From Pseudomonas alloputida (GTDB lineage Bacteria > Pseudomonadota > Gammaproteobacteria > Pseudomonadales > Pseudomonadaceae): DNA of 64,000 bases. Under the pieces are notes generated by a model. That model did no database searches, was not told where the DNA came from, and saw nothing but the letters and a program-made list of their open reading frames with translations. The DNA is taken from contig NZ_CP128540.1 of NCBI RefSeq assembly GCF_021283545.2, forward strand, positions 58,501 to 122,500, written 5' to 3'. Made by a program: the position numbers and the translations under genes. Below are positions 18,352 to 27,314 of this stretch, piece after piece (positions within the stretch are counted from its first letter, which is position 1; each line of letters begins with the position of its first letter).

Positions 18352-18364
18352 GTTATTATGTTAC
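18352..18364. promoter_or_regulatory. putative Zur box between zur and znuA
   Basis: GTTATTATGTTAC matches the gammaproteobacterial Zur core GTTATAATATAAC at 10 of 13 positions and keeps the dyad arms (GTTA/TTAC). It lies midway in the 66-base divergent gap, 27 bases from each start codon, where it can control both directions. Confidence 0.6.
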
Positions 18365-18391
18365 CTGTTTCTGAAGATTCGAGTATCCACC

Positions 18392-19300
18392 GTGTCCCGA
18401 TTCCTGGCTCTGTTTGTCGCTTTCATCGCATTATCCGCGCAGGCCGACGTGCGTGTGCTCACCACTATCAAGCCCTTGCAGCAGATTGCCGCTGCCGTGC
18501 AGGAGGGTGTTGGCAGCCCTGACGTGCTGCTGCCGCCCGGCGCATCCCCCCACCACTATGCGCTGCGCCCCTCCGACGTGCGGCGGGTAGGCGATGCCGA
18601 CCTGTTGTACTGGATCGGCCCGGACATGGAAAACTTCCTTGCGCGTGTGCTGGGAAGCCGTAGCAAGGCCACAGTGGCTGTGCAGTCGCTGCCGGGCATG
18701 AAGCTGCGCCACTTTGGCGAGGACAGCCATTCCCATGAGGAAGAAGACCATGACGATCATGACCACGATCACCGCCCAGGTAGCCTGGATGCGCATCTGT
18801 GGCTATCGTCGGTCAATGCGCGAGTGATCGCGGCAAAAATGGCAGCTGACCTGGCCCAGGTCGACCCGGCCAATGCGGCTCGCTATCAGAGCAACCTGAA
18901 GGCCTTCGATGAACGCCTGGATGCGTTGGATGGGCGTATCAAGGCGCGCGTGGCCGGTATTGCCGGCAAGCCGTACTTCGTCTTCCACGAAGCCTTCGAC
19001 TATTTTGAAGCTGAATATGGCTTGAAGCACGCGGGCGTGTTCAGCGTGGCATCCGAGGTGCAACCTGGGGCGCAGCATGTGGCGGCCATGCGCAAGCGTC
19101 TTCAGGAAGTGGGCAAGACCTGCGTGTTCAGCGAGCCGCCACTTCGGCCGCGATTGGCCGAGACCCTGACTGCCGGGTTGCCGGTACGCCTTGCCGAGCT
19201 GGATGCCTTGGGTGGCACCGATCCGGTGGATGGCAAAGGGTATGAGCGCTTGCTGGAGAAGCTGGGCGGTGACCTGGCAGGCTGCCTGGAGCAGTTGTAA
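18392..19300 (+). CDS. znuA: zinc ABC transporter substrate-binding protein ZnuA
   Basis: The periplasmic zinc-binding protein handing Zn2+ to ZnuBC (302 aa). The signal peptide FLALFVAFIALSAQA is cleaved before DVRVLT. Metal ligands are His in PGASPHHY, His in DAHLW and His in VFHEAFDYF, with a terminal Asp. Between the first two sites is a His/Asp/Glu-rich loop (HSHEEEDHDDHDHDH) typical of zinc-specific members. The start is GTG 18392, chosen because it directly precedes the signal peptide, although the ribosome-binding site is poor. The longer upstream frame overlaps zur and is not coding. It is divergent from zur. Confidence 0.93.
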   Translation: MSRFLALFVAFIALSAQADVRVLTTIKPLQQIAAAVQEGVGSPDVLLPPGASPHHYALRPSDVRRVGDADLLYWIGPDMENFLARVLGSRSKATVAVQSLPGMKLRHFGEDSHSHEEEDHDDHDHDHRPGSLDAHLWLSSVNARVIAAKMAADLAQVDPANAARYQSNLKAFDERLDALDGRIKARVAGIAGKPYFVFHEAFDYFEAEYGLKHAGVFSVASEVQPGAQHVAAMRKRLQEVGKTCVFSEPPLRPRLAETLTAGLPVRLAELDALGGTDPVDGKGYERLLEKLGGDLAGCLEQL

Positions 19301-19304
19301 GCCT

Positions 19305-19338
19305 GTGCCGGCCCCTTCGCGGGCACGCCCGCGAAGAA
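19305..19338. repeat. REP-like palindrome
   Basis: CTTCGCGGGCACGCCCGCGAAG, a perfect stem with short loop, between the convergent znuA and thrB. It belongs to the second REP variant seen in the window. Confidence 0.8.
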
Positions 19339-19349
19339 GCAGACGCGGT

Positions 19350-20300
19350 CTACAGCGCGAACGGCAGGTGCAATGCCACCTGCTGGCGCTGCGCCAGACG
19401 CACTTCGAACTCGCTCGGATCGTGGATCATCACATCCATCCCGGCGAACGACTCGGCCGCAATCAGGCGCGACAGCCAGAAACGCACGCAGCCTACCCGC
19501 AACATTTCCGGCCACAGCTCGGCTTCGGCTGCAGTGAACGGCCGTAGCGCCGCATAAGCTGCCAGCAGCGCCTGGGCGCGTGGTACATCCACCGCGCCCT
19601 GCTCATCCAGGCACCAGTCGTTCACGGTGATGGCGATGTCATACAGCATCGGCCCGGAGCAGGCATTGTAGAAGTCGATCACACCGGTCAGGTGGGTGCC
19701 TTCGAACATCACGTTGTCGCGGAACAGGTCGGCATGCAGGTTGGCCCGCGGCAAGGCCAGGATCTGCGCCTTGTGTGCGCTGATTTCGTCCAGCGCTGGC
19801 TGCAGCAATGCGGCTTGCTCCGCAGTCAGGCGTGGCAGTAGCTCGGCACCCGAGGCCAGCATCCAGTCCAGGCCGCGGTCGGTGCGGCGCTCGATGATGT
19901 GCTCGCGGGTGGCCAGGTGAATGTGTGCCAGTAGTTCGCCGACCTGGGCGCAGTGCTGGTTGTTGGGTGCCTTGATGTGTTTGCCCGACAGCCTGGGCTG
20001 CAGCAATGCCGGCTTGCCGCACAGCTCGCGCAGGCCGTTGCCGTCGCGATCACGAATGGCATAGGGCACCGGCATGTCGGCACCGTGCAGGGTATCGAGC
20101 AGCTCGATGAAGAACGGCATGTCCTCGCTGGGCCCACGCTCGATCAGCGTCAGGACGAACTCCCCCTGTTCGAGGCTGACGAAGAAATTGCTGTTCTCGG
20201 TACCGGCGGCAATGCCCTGGAAGTCGAGCAGACGGCCCAGCTCGTACGGCGCCAGAAAGGTTTCCAGCTCAGGCCGGGTCACGGGGGTGAAGACTGACAT
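19350..20300 (-). CDS. thrB: homoserine kinase (ThrB type II, APH-like fold)
   Basis: Phosphorylates homoserine in threonine synthesis. At 316 aa it is the protein-kinase/aminoglycoside-phosphotransferase-like form used by Pseudomonas, not the GHMP kinase of E. coli. The N-lobe motif GTENSNFFV and the catalytic loop NLHADLFRDNVMF (Asp about residue 190) are present, followed by GVIDFYNACSGPMLYDIA with the metal-binding Asp. No good ribosome-binding site is visible before ATG 20300, and a strong hairpin lies just upstream. It follows the DUF2782 gene on the same strand with a 69-base gap, an arrangement kept across Pseudomonas. Confidence 0.94.
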   Translation of the reverse strand: MSVFTPVTRPELETFLAPYELGRLLDFQGIAAGTENSNFFVSLEQGEFVLTLIERGPSEDMPFFIELLDTLHGADMPVPYAIRDRDGNGLRELCGKPALLQPRLSGKHIKAPNNQHCAQVGELLAHIHLATREHIIERRTDRGLDWMLASGAELLPRLTAEQAALLQPALDEISAHKAQILALPRANLHADLFRDNVMFEGTHLTGVIDFYNACSGPMLYDIAITVNDWCLDEQGAVDVPRAQALLAAYAALRPFTAAEAELWPEMLRVGCVRFWLSRLIAAESFAGMDVMIHDPSEFEVRLAQRQQVALHLPFAL

Positions 20301-20320
20301 GATGAAAAATTGCCCATACG

Positions 20321-20342
20321 GGCACTTCCGCCGGGAAGTGCC
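20321..20342 (-). promoter_or_regulatory. hairpin in the thrB leader, attenuator-like
   Basis: A perfect 9-base-pair stem, GGCACTTCC / GGAAGTGCC with a 4-base loop. On the minus strand a run of five T follows about 12 bases later, right before the thrB start. The distance to the T-run is too large for a standard terminator, but the structure overlaps the expected ribosome-binding region. Confidence 0.45.
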
Positions 20343-20369
20343 GGGTTGATGTGAACGGTGCGCGTCAGC

Positions 20370-20657
20370 TTACCACTCGAAGATCTTCCAGGACGGAATC
20401 AGCATGTCCGGCTGGTCGGATCGAATGAAATTGGCATCAGTGCCATCAGCGCGTACCAGAAAATAAGGCTTGCCGTTTTTCGGCGTGATCTTGATCGCAT
20501 ACAGGAAGCCGTTCTGCCGGTATTCCTGGATGGTTTTATCGCCTTCCGTGCGAATGGTCACCTCGGGATCGGCCGAGGGGGCGTCGTCCGCCGCCAGGGT
20601 GACGACAGGCATGGTTGCCAACAGGCCGAGCAGTAACAGGCGATTGAGTGTGCGCAT
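20370..20657 (-). CDS. DUF2782 family periplasmic protein
   Basis: A 95-residue protein with a signal peptide ([16 protein letters not shown]) and a short beta-rich domain ([19 protein letters not shown], then [15 protein letters not shown]). DUF2782 proteins are small, of unknown function, and in Pseudomonas are encoded between polA and thrB. The gene is divergent from polA, sharing about 75 bases. Its length is full for the family. Confidence 0.8.
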   Translation of the reverse strand: MRTLNRLLLLGLLATMPVVTLAADDAPSADPEVTIRTEGDKTIQEYRQNGFLYAIKITPKNGKPYFLVRADGTDANFIRSDQPDMLIPSWKIFEW

Positions 20658-20732
20658 GATAACCTAGTCCCTTTGTCGTCAATGATTCTGGCTATTCTAG
20701 CGCCGGACCCGTCGAAAAGGTTGATTCTGCTC

Positions 20733-23480
20733 ATGAGCCAAGCGCCCCTCGTCCTGGTGGACGGTTCCTCCTACCTTTATCGCGCCTTCCACGCGCTGCC
20801 ACCGCTGACCACGTCCAAGGGCATGCCGACCGGTGCGGTGAAGGGTGTGCTGAACATGCTCAAGAGCCTGCGCAAGCAATATCCCGACAGCCTGTTCGCC
20901 GTGGTGTTCGACGCCAAGGGCGGCACTTTCCGCGATGCCATGTTCGCTGAGTACAAGGCCAACCGCCCCAGCATGCCGGATGACCTGCGGGTACAGATCG
21001 AGCCGCTGCACGCCAGCGTCAAGGCGCTGGGCTACCCGCTGCTGTGCGTGGAGGGTGTCGAGGCTGACGACGTGATCGGCACCCTGGCGCGCAGCAGTGC
21101 CGCCCTGGGTCGCCCGGTGATCATCTCGACCGGTGACAAGGACATGGCGCAACTGGTGGACGGGCACATTACCTTGGTCAACACCATGACCGGAAGCGTG
21201 CTGGACGTGGCTGGCGTGCACGAGAAATTCGGCGTCGGCCCGGAACACATTATCGACTTCCTGGCCCTGATGGGTGACAAGGTCGACAACATCCCCGGCG
21301 TGCCGGGCGTGGGCGAAAAAACGGCGGTGGGGCTGTTGACCGGCATCGGCGGCGGTCTCAGCGACCTTTACGCCAACCTGGACAAAGTGCCAGCGCTGGC
21401 CATTCGCGGCGCCAAGACCTTGCCGGCCAAGCTGGAGGAGCACCGCGACGCGGCATTCCTGTCCTACGAACTGGCCACCATCAAGGTTGACGTGCCGCTG
21501 GATGTGGAGGTCGAGGCGCTGGTGTGCGGTGAACCTGACCGCGAGGCGCTGCTGGCGTTGTACACCGAGATGGAGTTCAAGAGCTGGGTCGCCGAATTGC
21601 AGCGCGATGCGGCCAAGGCCGGTGACGATGTTGCCCCGGCCGTGGAGCCTGCGGTCAAGGTCGAGGCCAAATACGAAACCATTCTCGACCAGGCCCGTTT
21701 CGACGCCTGGCTGGAGAAGCTGCGCCAGGCACCGCTGTTTGCCTTCGACACCGAGACCACCGGCCTGGACGCCCAGCAGGCGCAGTTGGTCGGCCTGTCC
21801 TTCGCAGTCGAGCCGCATGAAGCGGCCTATGTGCCGCTGGCCCACGATTACGAAGGCGCGCCGGTCCAGCTGGACCGCGAGGCCGTGCTGCTGGCGCTGA
21901 AACCACTGCTGGAGGACCCGGCCAAGGCCAAGGTCGGGCAGAACGCCAAGTACGACATCAACATCCTCGCCAATGGCTCCCCCGCCATCGAGATGCGCGG
22001 TGTGGCCTACGACACCATGCTCGAGTCGTACGTGCTGAACTCCACCGCCACCCGTCATGACATGGACAGCCTGGCGCAGAAGTACCTCGACCACACCACG
22101 ATCGCCTTCGAGGACATCGCCGGCAAGGGTGCCAAGCAGCTTACCTTCAACCAGATCAACCTGGACAAGGCCGGCCCCTACGCCGCCGAGGACGCCGACA
22201 TCACCCTGCGCCTGCACCATGCATTGCAGGCCCGCCTGGCACAGACGCCGAGCGTGCAACCGGTGCTGATGGATATCGAGATGCCGCTGGTGCCGGTGCT
22301 GGCCAGGATCGAGCGCCAGGGTGCACTGGTCGATGCCGAGCTGTTGAAAGTACAGAGCGGTGAGCTGGGCGTGAAGATGGCTGAGCTGGAGCTGCGTGCC
22401 TACGAGCTCGCCGGTGAGACGTTCAACCTCGGCTCGCCCAAGCAGCTGGGCACGATCCTTTACGACAAGCTGGGCATGCCGGTGTTGAGCAAGACCGCCA
22501 AGGGCCAGCCATCCACCGCCGAAGCAGTGCTCGACGAACTGGCCTTGCAAGGCTACCCGCTGCCAGAGGTGCTGATGCAGTACCGCAGCCTGAGCAAGCT
22601 CAAGAGCACCTACACCGACAAGTTACCGGGGCAGATCAACCCGCGCACCGGGCGTATCCACACGTCCTACCAGCAGGCCGTGGCGGCCACCGGCCGGTTG
22701 TCGTCGAGCGACCCGAACTTGCAGAACATCCCGATCCGCACCGCTGAAGGGCGGCGTATCCGCCAGGCGTTCATCGCCAGTCCGGGTTACAAGCTTCTGG
22801 CGGCGGACTATTCACAGATCGAGCTGCGTATCATGGCCCACCTGGCCAAGGACGAAGGCTTGCTGCATGCCTTCCGCAATGACCTGGACGTGCACCGCGC
22901 CACAGCAGCCGAAGTGTTCGGTGTGGCCCTGGAAGACGTGACCACCGACCAGCGCCGCAGCGCCAAGGCCATCAACTTCGGCCTGATCTACGGCATGAGC
23001 GCCTTTGGCCTGGCCAAGCAGATCGGCGTCGACCGCAAGCAGTCACAGGACTATATCGACCGCTACTTTGCCCGCTACCCAGGCGTGCTGGCCTACATGG
23101 AGCGCACCCGCGCCCAGGCGGCCGAGCAAGGCTTTGTCGAAACCCTGTTTGGCCGCCGCCTGTACTTGCCAGACATCAATGCCAAGAACCCTGCCCTGCG
23201 CAAGGGCGCCGAGCGCACGGCGATCAACGCCCCGATGCAGGGTACTGCTGCCGACATCATCAAGCGGGCCATGGTCAAGGTAGATAACTGGTTGAGCGAG
23301 AGCGGGCTGGATGCCCGGGTGATCCTGCAGGTGCACGACGAACTGGTGCTTGAAGTACGCGAGGACCTGGTGCAGCAGGTGAAAGATGAAATTCGCCAGC
23401 ACATGAGCCAGGCCGCGCAGCTGGATGTGCCGCTGCTTGTCGAAGCAGGCGTTGGTGCGAATTGGGACGAAGCTCACTGA
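20733..23480 (+). CDS. polA: DNA polymerase I
   Basis: A repair and Okazaki-fragment-processing polymerase, 915 aa. Residues 1 to ~290 form the 5'-3' exonuclease ([48 protein letters not shown]). From ~315 the 3'-5' proofreading domain has intact catalytic Asp339 and Glu341 (FDTETTGLD). The polymerase domain has motif A with Asp692 ([10 protein letters not shown]), the O-helix ([14 protein letters not shown]) and motif C with Asp869/Glu870 (VHDELVLEV). ATG 20733 is preceded only by a weak AAGG 12 bases upstream. The 20-codon extension in frame would overlap the divergent promoter region and was rejected. Confidence 0.97.
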   Translation: MSQAPLVLVDGSSYLYRAFHALPPLTTSKGMPTGAVKGVLNMLKSLRKQYPDSLFAVVFDAKGGTFRDAMFAEYKANRPSMPDDLRVQIEPLHASVKALGYPLLCVEGVEADDVIGTLARSSAALGRPVIISTGDKDMAQLVDGHITLVNTMTGSVLDVAGVHEKFGVGPEHIIDFLALMGDKVDNIPGVPGVGEKTAVGLLTGIGGGLSDLYANLDKVPALAIRGAKTLPAKLEEHRDAAFLSYELATIKVDVPLDVEVEALVCGEPDREALLALYTEMEFKSWVAELQRDAAKAGDDVAPAVEPAVKVEAKYETILDQARFDAWLEKLRQAPLFAFDTETTGLDAQQAQLVGLSFAVEPHEAAYVPLAHDYEGAPVQLDREAVLLALKPLLEDPAKAKVGQNAKYDINILANGSPAIEMRGVAYDTMLESYVLNSTATRHDMDSLAQKYLDHTTIAFEDIAGKGAKQLTFNQINLDKAGPYAAEDADITLRLHHALQARLAQTPSVQPVLMDIEMPLVPVLARIERQGALVDAELLKVQSGELGVKMAELELRAYELAGETFNLGSPKQLGTILYDKLGMPVLSKTAKGQPSTAEAVLDELALQGYPLPEVLMQYRSLSKLKSTYTDKLPGQINPRTGRIHTSYQQAVAATGRLSSSDPNLQNIPIRTAEGRRIRQAFIASPGYKLLAADYSQIELRIMAHLAKDEGLLHAFRNDLDVHRATAAEVFGVALEDVTTDQRRSAKAINFGLIYGMSAFGLAKQIGVDRKQSQDYIDRYFARYPGVLAYMERTRAQAAEQGFVETLFGRRLYLPDINAKNPALRKGAERTAINAPMQGTAADIIKRAMVKVDNWLSESGLDARVILQVHDELVLEVREDLVQQVKDEIRQHMSQAAQLDVPLLVEAGVGANWDEAH

Positions 23481-23595
23481 TTGAGCAGGTAAAACTGTGT
23501 AGGATCTGCGACGTAGTGACGCGGATCCGTGCACCGCTCAGTGCCGGGGGTGCTTAAGTTTCATGAAACTATCGCAAATAGTTTTATGGGCTTCG

Positions 23596-23623
23596 GAACT
23601 AAACCGGTGAAGCGGAACTCAGA
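23596..23623 (+). promoter_or_regulatory. putative AlgU (sigma-22/E) promoter of the ErsA-like RNA
   Basis: GAACTA, 17 bases, TCAGA resembles the AlgU consensus GAACTT-N16/17-TCTGA. It predicts a start near 23630, giving a transcript of about 130 nt to the terminator, the same size as P. aeruginosa ErsA, which is AlgU-dependent (known). Confidence 0.6.
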
Positions 23624-23629
23624 GTAACT

Positions 23630-23760
23630 GAATGGCTGGTGAAGCCCTTCGATGCTCCTATGTTGTGTTAAGTGTTGGCAGATATCTGGACCCCGCCCTA
23701 GCGGTCCGGACTTGGACCCCGAACTTCCCCCTCCCCATACGAAGTCCGGGGTTTTTTTTG
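23630..23760 (+). ncRNA. ersA: ErsA-like small RNA (polA-engB intergenic)
   Basis: In P. aeruginosa the envelope-stress small RNA ErsA lies between polA and engB, the slot of Spot 42 in E. coli. It regulates algC and oprD through a C-rich region. The same slot here holds no gene. It contains a hairpin GGACC...GGTCC (about 23692-23711) and then a terminator with stem CCCCGAACTTC / GAAGTCCGGGG (one mismatch), a C-rich loop (CCCCTCCCC) and eight T's ending at 23759. The unpaired CCCCTCCCC is a plausible seed against ribosome-binding sites. Identity is by position, size, promoter type and the C-rich loop, not by alignment. Confidence 0.75.
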
Positions 23761-23775
23761 CCCGGAATTTGCCGG

Positions 23776-23835
23776 GAGCGGGTTTTCTCGCGAATGCGAT
23801 GTCGAATACACCGCCGCATTCGCGGGTAAACCCGG
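23776..23835. repeat. REP palindromes, inverted pair
   Basis: GGAGCGGGTTTTCTCGCGAA (plus copy, two changes) and CGCATTCGCGGGTAAACCCG (complement copy), beginning about 15 bases after the ErsA terminator and ending just before the engB stop codon. Confidence 0.75.
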
Positions 23836-23850
23836 GTCAGGCGCAAACCA

Positions 23851-24483
23851 CTAAACGACCGGCTTGTCTTCCAGTTCCATCCAGTCCGCCAGCACACGGT
23901 AGGCGTCTTCCACGCCCAGGCGCTTGGGTGCCGAGAACAGCTGGATGGTCACGCCATCCCCCCAGCCCTTGCGGATTTCCGACTGCACTTTCAGCAATGT
24001 GTTCTTGCCGGCGCCGTGGGTCAGCTTGTCGGCCTTGGTCAGCAGGATGTGCATCGGCATGCTGCTGGCCTTGGCCCAGTCGAGCATCATCTTGTCGAAG
24101 TCGGTCATCGGGTGACGCACGTCCATCATCAGGATCACGCCACGCAGGCACTCACGGCTGCCCAGGTAGGCTTCCAGGTGTTTCTGCCAGTGCTGCTTGA
24201 GCGGAATCGGGACTTTTGCATAACCATAGCCCGGCAGGTCGACCAAACGCCGTTCATCGTCCAGACTGAAGAAATTCAACAGCTGGGTGCGCCCGGGAGT
24301 CTTCGAGGTACGCGCCAGGCTGGCATGGGTCAGGGTATTGAGGGCGCTGGATTTGCCGGCGTTGGAACGGCCGGCAAAAGCCACCTCGTAACCCTGGTCG
24401 TCCGGGCATTGTTCGACCTTGGCTGCGCTGAGGGCGAATTTGGCTTTCTGGCAGAGGCCGAGGATGGGGTTCTTGACTTGCAT
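23851..24483 (-). CDS. engB: ribosome biogenesis GTP-binding protein EngB/YsxC
   Basis: A small essential GTPase for large ribosomal subunit assembly (210 aa). It has the G1 P-loop [13 protein letters not shown], the switch region [12 protein letters not shown]3 [10 protein letters not shown]4 LTKADKL and G5 FSAPK. ATG 24483 ([12 protein letters not shown]) gives the family's normal length, and the long in-frame upstream extension was rejected. It is convergent with polA/ErsA and divergent from the cytochrome genes. Confidence 0.95.
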   Translation of the reverse strand: MQVKNPILGLCQKAKFALSAAKVEQCPDDQGYEVAFAGRSNAGKSSALNTLTHASLARTSKTPGRTQLLNFFSLDDERRLVDLPGYGYAKVPIPLKQHWQKHLEAYLGSRECLRGVILMMDVRHPMTDFDKMMLDWAKASSMPMHILLTKADKLTHGAGKNTLLKVQSEIRKGWGDGVTIQLFSAPKRLGVEDAYRVLADWMELEDKPVV

Positions 24484-24542
24484 GGGATATCCGATGTGGG
24501 TGTTGCCTGACTTTGTAGAGCCAAGCCTGGCAAGCGGTGTCG

Positions 24543-24571
24543 TTTCCGTTTGGATGGCGGAAGTATATAAT
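24543..24571 (+). promoter_or_regulatory. putative sigma-70 promoter of the cytochrome genes
   Basis: TTTCCG, 17 bases, and a perfect TATAAT, in the divergent gap between engB and the cytochrome c gene. The start would be near 24578, giving a leader of about 105 bases. Confidence 0.5.
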
Positions 24572-24684
24572 GCCCCAGTTTTTGTGTGCTCATTCTCCCA
24601 GCGAAGGAGAACGGGCATGGGGTGTCGAACAATAGCTCGCGCAACAGAACGCAGCGCGGCCCCCAACCCTGAAGGTCGTTCCGC

Positions 24685-24987
24685 ATGGCGAAATGGCTGC
24701 TTGCTGTCGGTATGTTCCTGCCGTTTTTCAGCGCACAGGCTACACAGGATCCCGAGGTGTTGTACAACCGCACGTGTGCGGCCTGTCACACCGGGCAGTT
24801 GCCACAGGCACCCAGACGGGGTGACCGGGCAGCATGGGAGCCAAGGCTGGCGCAAGGCATGGATGTACTGGTGAAGCACGTGACCCAGGGTTTCAAGGCT
24901 ATGCCGCCGCGTGGATTGTGCATGGACTGCAGTGCCGAGGACTACCGTTTGGTCATCCTTTGGATGAGCGGCAGTCCCGATACATAA
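24685..24987 (+). CDS. cytochrome c5-type monohaem protein
   Basis: A small periplasmic c-type cytochrome, 100 aa, with a signal peptide ([19 protein letters not shown]) and one haem-binding CAACH (Cys31, Cys34, His35). The distal Met is probably in FKAMPPRG (MPPRG motif), and an extra CMDC pair as in cytochrome c5 follows. It probably carries electrons to terminal oxidases together with the cytochrome c4 encoded 31 bases downstream. In Pseudomonas this c5-c4 pair next to dsbA1 is conserved. Confidence 0.9.
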   Translation: MAKWLLAVGMFLPFFSAQATQDPEVLYNRTCAACHTGQLPQAPRRGDRAAWEPRLAQGMDVLVKHVTQGFKAMPPRGLCMDCSAEDYRLVILWMSGSPDT

Positions 24988-25018
24988 CATTTCACCCTTA
25001 GCCGTGTTGGATTAGCTG

Positions 25019-25636
25019 ATGAACAAACTAGTCGTGAGTCTGCTGTTGACCTTGGGTGTCGCTGGTGCGGCCACTGCTGCGCAACCTATCAAAGGCGATG
25101 CCGCCGCTGGCCAGGCCAAGACCGCCGTGTGTGGCGCCTGCCACAATCCCGACGGCAACAGCCTGGCACCGAACTTCCCGAAACTGGCCGGCCAAGGCCA
25201 GCGCTATCTCGAAAAACAACTTCACGATATCAAGTCGGGCAAGCGTACCGTGCTGGAAATGACCGGCATGCTGGCCGCATTCAGCGACCAGGATCTGGCC
25301 GATATCGCCGCCTACTTCTCCAGCCAAAAAGGCAGCGTGGGGGCCGCCGATCCCAAGCTGGTCGAGCGCGGCCGCGCGTTGTTCAATGGCGGCGACCTGG
25401 AAAAGGGCATGCCGGCCTGCACTGGCTGCCACTCGCCCAACGGCGCGGGCATCGCCCTGGCCGGCTTCCCGCACCTGGGCGGGCAACACTCGCAGTACGT
25501 GGCCAAGCAGCTCACTGACTTCCGCGAAGGCAACCGCACCAACGATGGCGATGCCATGACCATGCGCACCATCGCTGGCAAGCTGAGCAACCATGACATC
25601 GAAGCGTTGGCCAGCTACATCCAGGGCCTGCATTAA
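25019..25636 (+). CDS. dihaem cytochrome c4
   Basis: A periplasmic dihaem cytochrome (205 aa) made of two homologous ~90-residue domains, each with one haem: CGACH (Cys38, Cys41, His42) and CTGCH (Cys134, Cys137, His138). Distal Met ligands lie in EMTGML and DAMTMRT. The signal peptide ends TAA before QPIKGD. It donates electrons to haem-copper oxidases, including cbb3 types in pseudomonads. A clear intrinsic terminator follows. Confidence 0.94.
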   Translation: MNKLVVSLLLTLGVAGAATAAQPIKGDAAAGQAKTAVCGACHNPDGNSLAPNFPKLAGQGQRYLEKQLHDIKSGKRTVLEMTGMLAAFSDQDLADIAAYFSSQKGSVGAADPKLVERGRALFNGGDLEKGMPACTGCHSPNGAGIALAGFPHLGGQHSQYVAKQLTDFREGNRTNDGDAMTMRTIAGKLSNHDIEALASYIQGLH

Positions 25637-25665
25637 CTTTCGGTTAATGTTGTAGGTCAATGATG

Positions 25666-25692
25666 AAAGGGCGGCCGGGCTGCCCTTTTTTC
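25666..25692 (+). terminator. intrinsic terminator after cytochrome c4
   Basis: AAGGGCGGCCGGGCTGCCC followed by six T's: stem GGGCGGC/GCTGCCC (with a G-T pair) and short loop, about 30 bases after the stop codon. Confidence 0.8.
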
Positions 25693-25787
25693 CGTCCGCA
25701 GCCGTTACACTACAGAACTCGAGCCCTTCCCGGCCTGTCTCAGTGCAGGTCGCGTCGTGGCGACCCATGACTGCTCAGGAGTAAAGC

Positions 25788-26420
25788 ATGCGTAAACTGA
25801 TTCTCAGCGCTGCGCTGGTCGCCGCCAGCGTATTCGGTATGACTGCCGTTCAGGCTGCCGAGCCTGTCGCCGGCAAGGAATACATCGAGCTGAGCAACCC
25901 TGTTCCGGTTTCCGTGCCTGGCAAGATCGAAGTCGTCGAGCTGTTCTGGTACGGCTGCCCACACTGCTACCACTTCGAGCCGACCATCAACCCTTGGGCT
26001 GAAAAGCTGCCGAAGGACGTCAACTTCAAGCGCGTACCGGCCATGTTCGGTGGCCCGTGGGATGCACACGGCCAGATGTTCCTGACCCTCGAAGCCATGG
26101 GCGTCGAGCACAAGGTTCATGCTGCGGTGTTCGATGCCATCCAGAACCAGCACAAGCGTCTGACCGATAAGAACGAGATGGCCGACTTCCTCGCCACTCA
26201 AGGTGTGGACAAGGACAAGTTCCTCGCCACCTTCGACTCGTTCGCCATCAAGGGCCAGGTCAAACAGGCCAAGGAATTGGCGAAGAAGTATGAGATCACC
26301 GGCGTACCGAGCCTGGTCGTCAACGGCAAGTACCGCTTCGACCTGGGGACTGCCGGCGGACCGGAAGGCGTGCTGAATGTCGCCGACCAGCTGATCGACA
26401 AGGAGCGCGCTGCCAAGTAG
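25788..26420 (+). CDS. dsbA: thiol:disulfide interchange protein DsbA
   Basis: The main periplasmic disulfide oxidase, 210 aa. The signal peptide (LILSAALVAASVFGMTAVQA) precedes a thioredoxin domain with active site Cys57-Pro-His-Cys60 (FWYGCPHCYHFEP), interrupted by the DsbA helical insert. The cis-Pro loop TGVPSLVVNG is present. It is the orthologue of P. aeruginosa dsbA1, which likewise lies next to cytochrome c4 and dgcP. It is followed by an EEP-family hydrolase gene 12 bases downstream. Confidence 0.96.
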   Translation: MRKLILSAALVAASVFGMTAVQAAEPVAGKEYIELSNPVPVSVPGKIEVVELFWYGCPHCYHFEPTINPWAEKLPKDVNFKRVPAMFGGPWDAHGQMFLTLEAMGVEHKVHAAVFDAIQNQHKRLTDKNEMADFLATQGVDKDKFLATFDSFAIKGQVKQAKELAKKYEITGVPSLVVNGKYRFDLGTAGGPEGVLNVADQLIDKERAAK

Positions 26421-26432
26421 GCGGCGTCACCC

Positions 26433-27287
26433 ATGCCCCGCTTCAGAGCTACGCGTGGCATTGGCCTGCACGAGCCGCAGGTCAACGAGCATCACCTGCA
26501 GGCCCCGGGCCTGCCCGAGGATGGCCGTCTGCGGCTGCTCAGTTTCAACATCCAGGTGGGCATCAGCACCGAGCGCTACCGCCATTACCTGACGCGTAGC
26601 TGGCAGCACCTGCTGCCGCATAACGGGCGTGCCGGTAACCTGCAGAAGATCGGCAGGCTGCTGGGCGACTTCGACCTGGTGGCCCTGCAGGAAGCCGATG
26701 GTGGCAGCCTGCGCTCGGGCTACGTCAACCAGGTCGAACACCTGGCCCACTTGGGGGCCTTCCCCTACTGGTACCAGCAGCTCAACCGCAACCTTGGGCG
26801 TTTTGCCCAGCACAGCAACGGTGTGCTCAGCCGCCTGAAGCCGCAACTGCTCGAAGACCATCCGTTGCCTGGCCCGGCCGGGCGTGGCGCGATTCTGGTG
26901 CGGTTTGGCGAAGGCGAAGATGCGCTGATAGTGGTGATGATGCACCTGGCATTGGGGGCCAAGACCCGGGCCCTGCAGCTGGGTTATATCCGCGAGCTGA
27001 TAGGCGGTTACCGTCACCAGGTGCTGATGGGTGACATGAACACCCATGCCACTGACCTGCTGGAGCATTCGCCGCTACGCGATTTGGGCCTGGTCGCCCC
27101 ACAAGTCGAGGCCACCTTCCCCAGCTGGCGACCGCAGCGTTGCCTCGATCATATTCTGCTCAGTTCAAGCCTCACGCTGGAGCGTGTCGAGGTGCTGGCG
27201 CAGCCAATTTCGGACCACCTTCCCGTTGCTGTCGAGATTCGATTGCCTGATGCATTGACTGTGGATACGCTGCCGGTTTTGAGCTAA
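26433..27287 (+). CDS. endonuclease/exonuclease/phosphatase (EEP) family protein
   Basis: A soluble metal-dependent phosphoesterase of the DNase I/EEP fold, 284 aa. Catalytic motifs are in order: RLLSFNIQVG (Asn), DLVALQEADG (Glu), VMMHLALG (His), LMGDMNTH (Asp/Asn) and ISDHLPVAVEI (Asp-His). No signal peptide is seen, so it should be cytoplasmic. The substrate (nucleic acid, phospholipid or inositol phosphate) cannot be told from the sequence. It is probably co-transcribed with dsbA and dgcP. Confidence 0.85.
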   Translation: MPRFRATRGIGLHEPQVNEHHLQAPGLPEDGRLRLLSFNIQVGISTERYRHYLTRSWQHLLPHNGRAGNLQKIGRLLGDFDLVALQEADGGSLRSGYVNQVEHLAHLGAFPYWYQQLNRNLGRFAQHSNGVLSRLKPQLLEDHPLPGPAGRGAILVRFGEGEDALIVVMMHLALGAKTRALQLGYIRELIGGYRHQVLMGDMNTHATDLLEHSPLRDLGLVAPQVEATFPSWRPQRCLDHILLSSSLTLERVEVLAQPISDHLPVAVEIRLPDALTVDTLPVLS

Positions 27288-27314
27288 TTGCCATCACCGT
27301 TTGCGGACCCGGGC

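Noticed and set aside
20697-22550. 617-residue open frame on the minus strand opposite polA
   Set aside because: It is the antisense shadow of a strongly conserved gene in GC-rich DNA. The translation has no domain and is full of low-complexity His/Gln/Val.
25666-25692. Hairpin after cytochrome c4 as the start of an sRNA
   Set aside because: It is a plain terminator, and the ~95 bases to dsbA show no second terminator or promoter pair of note.
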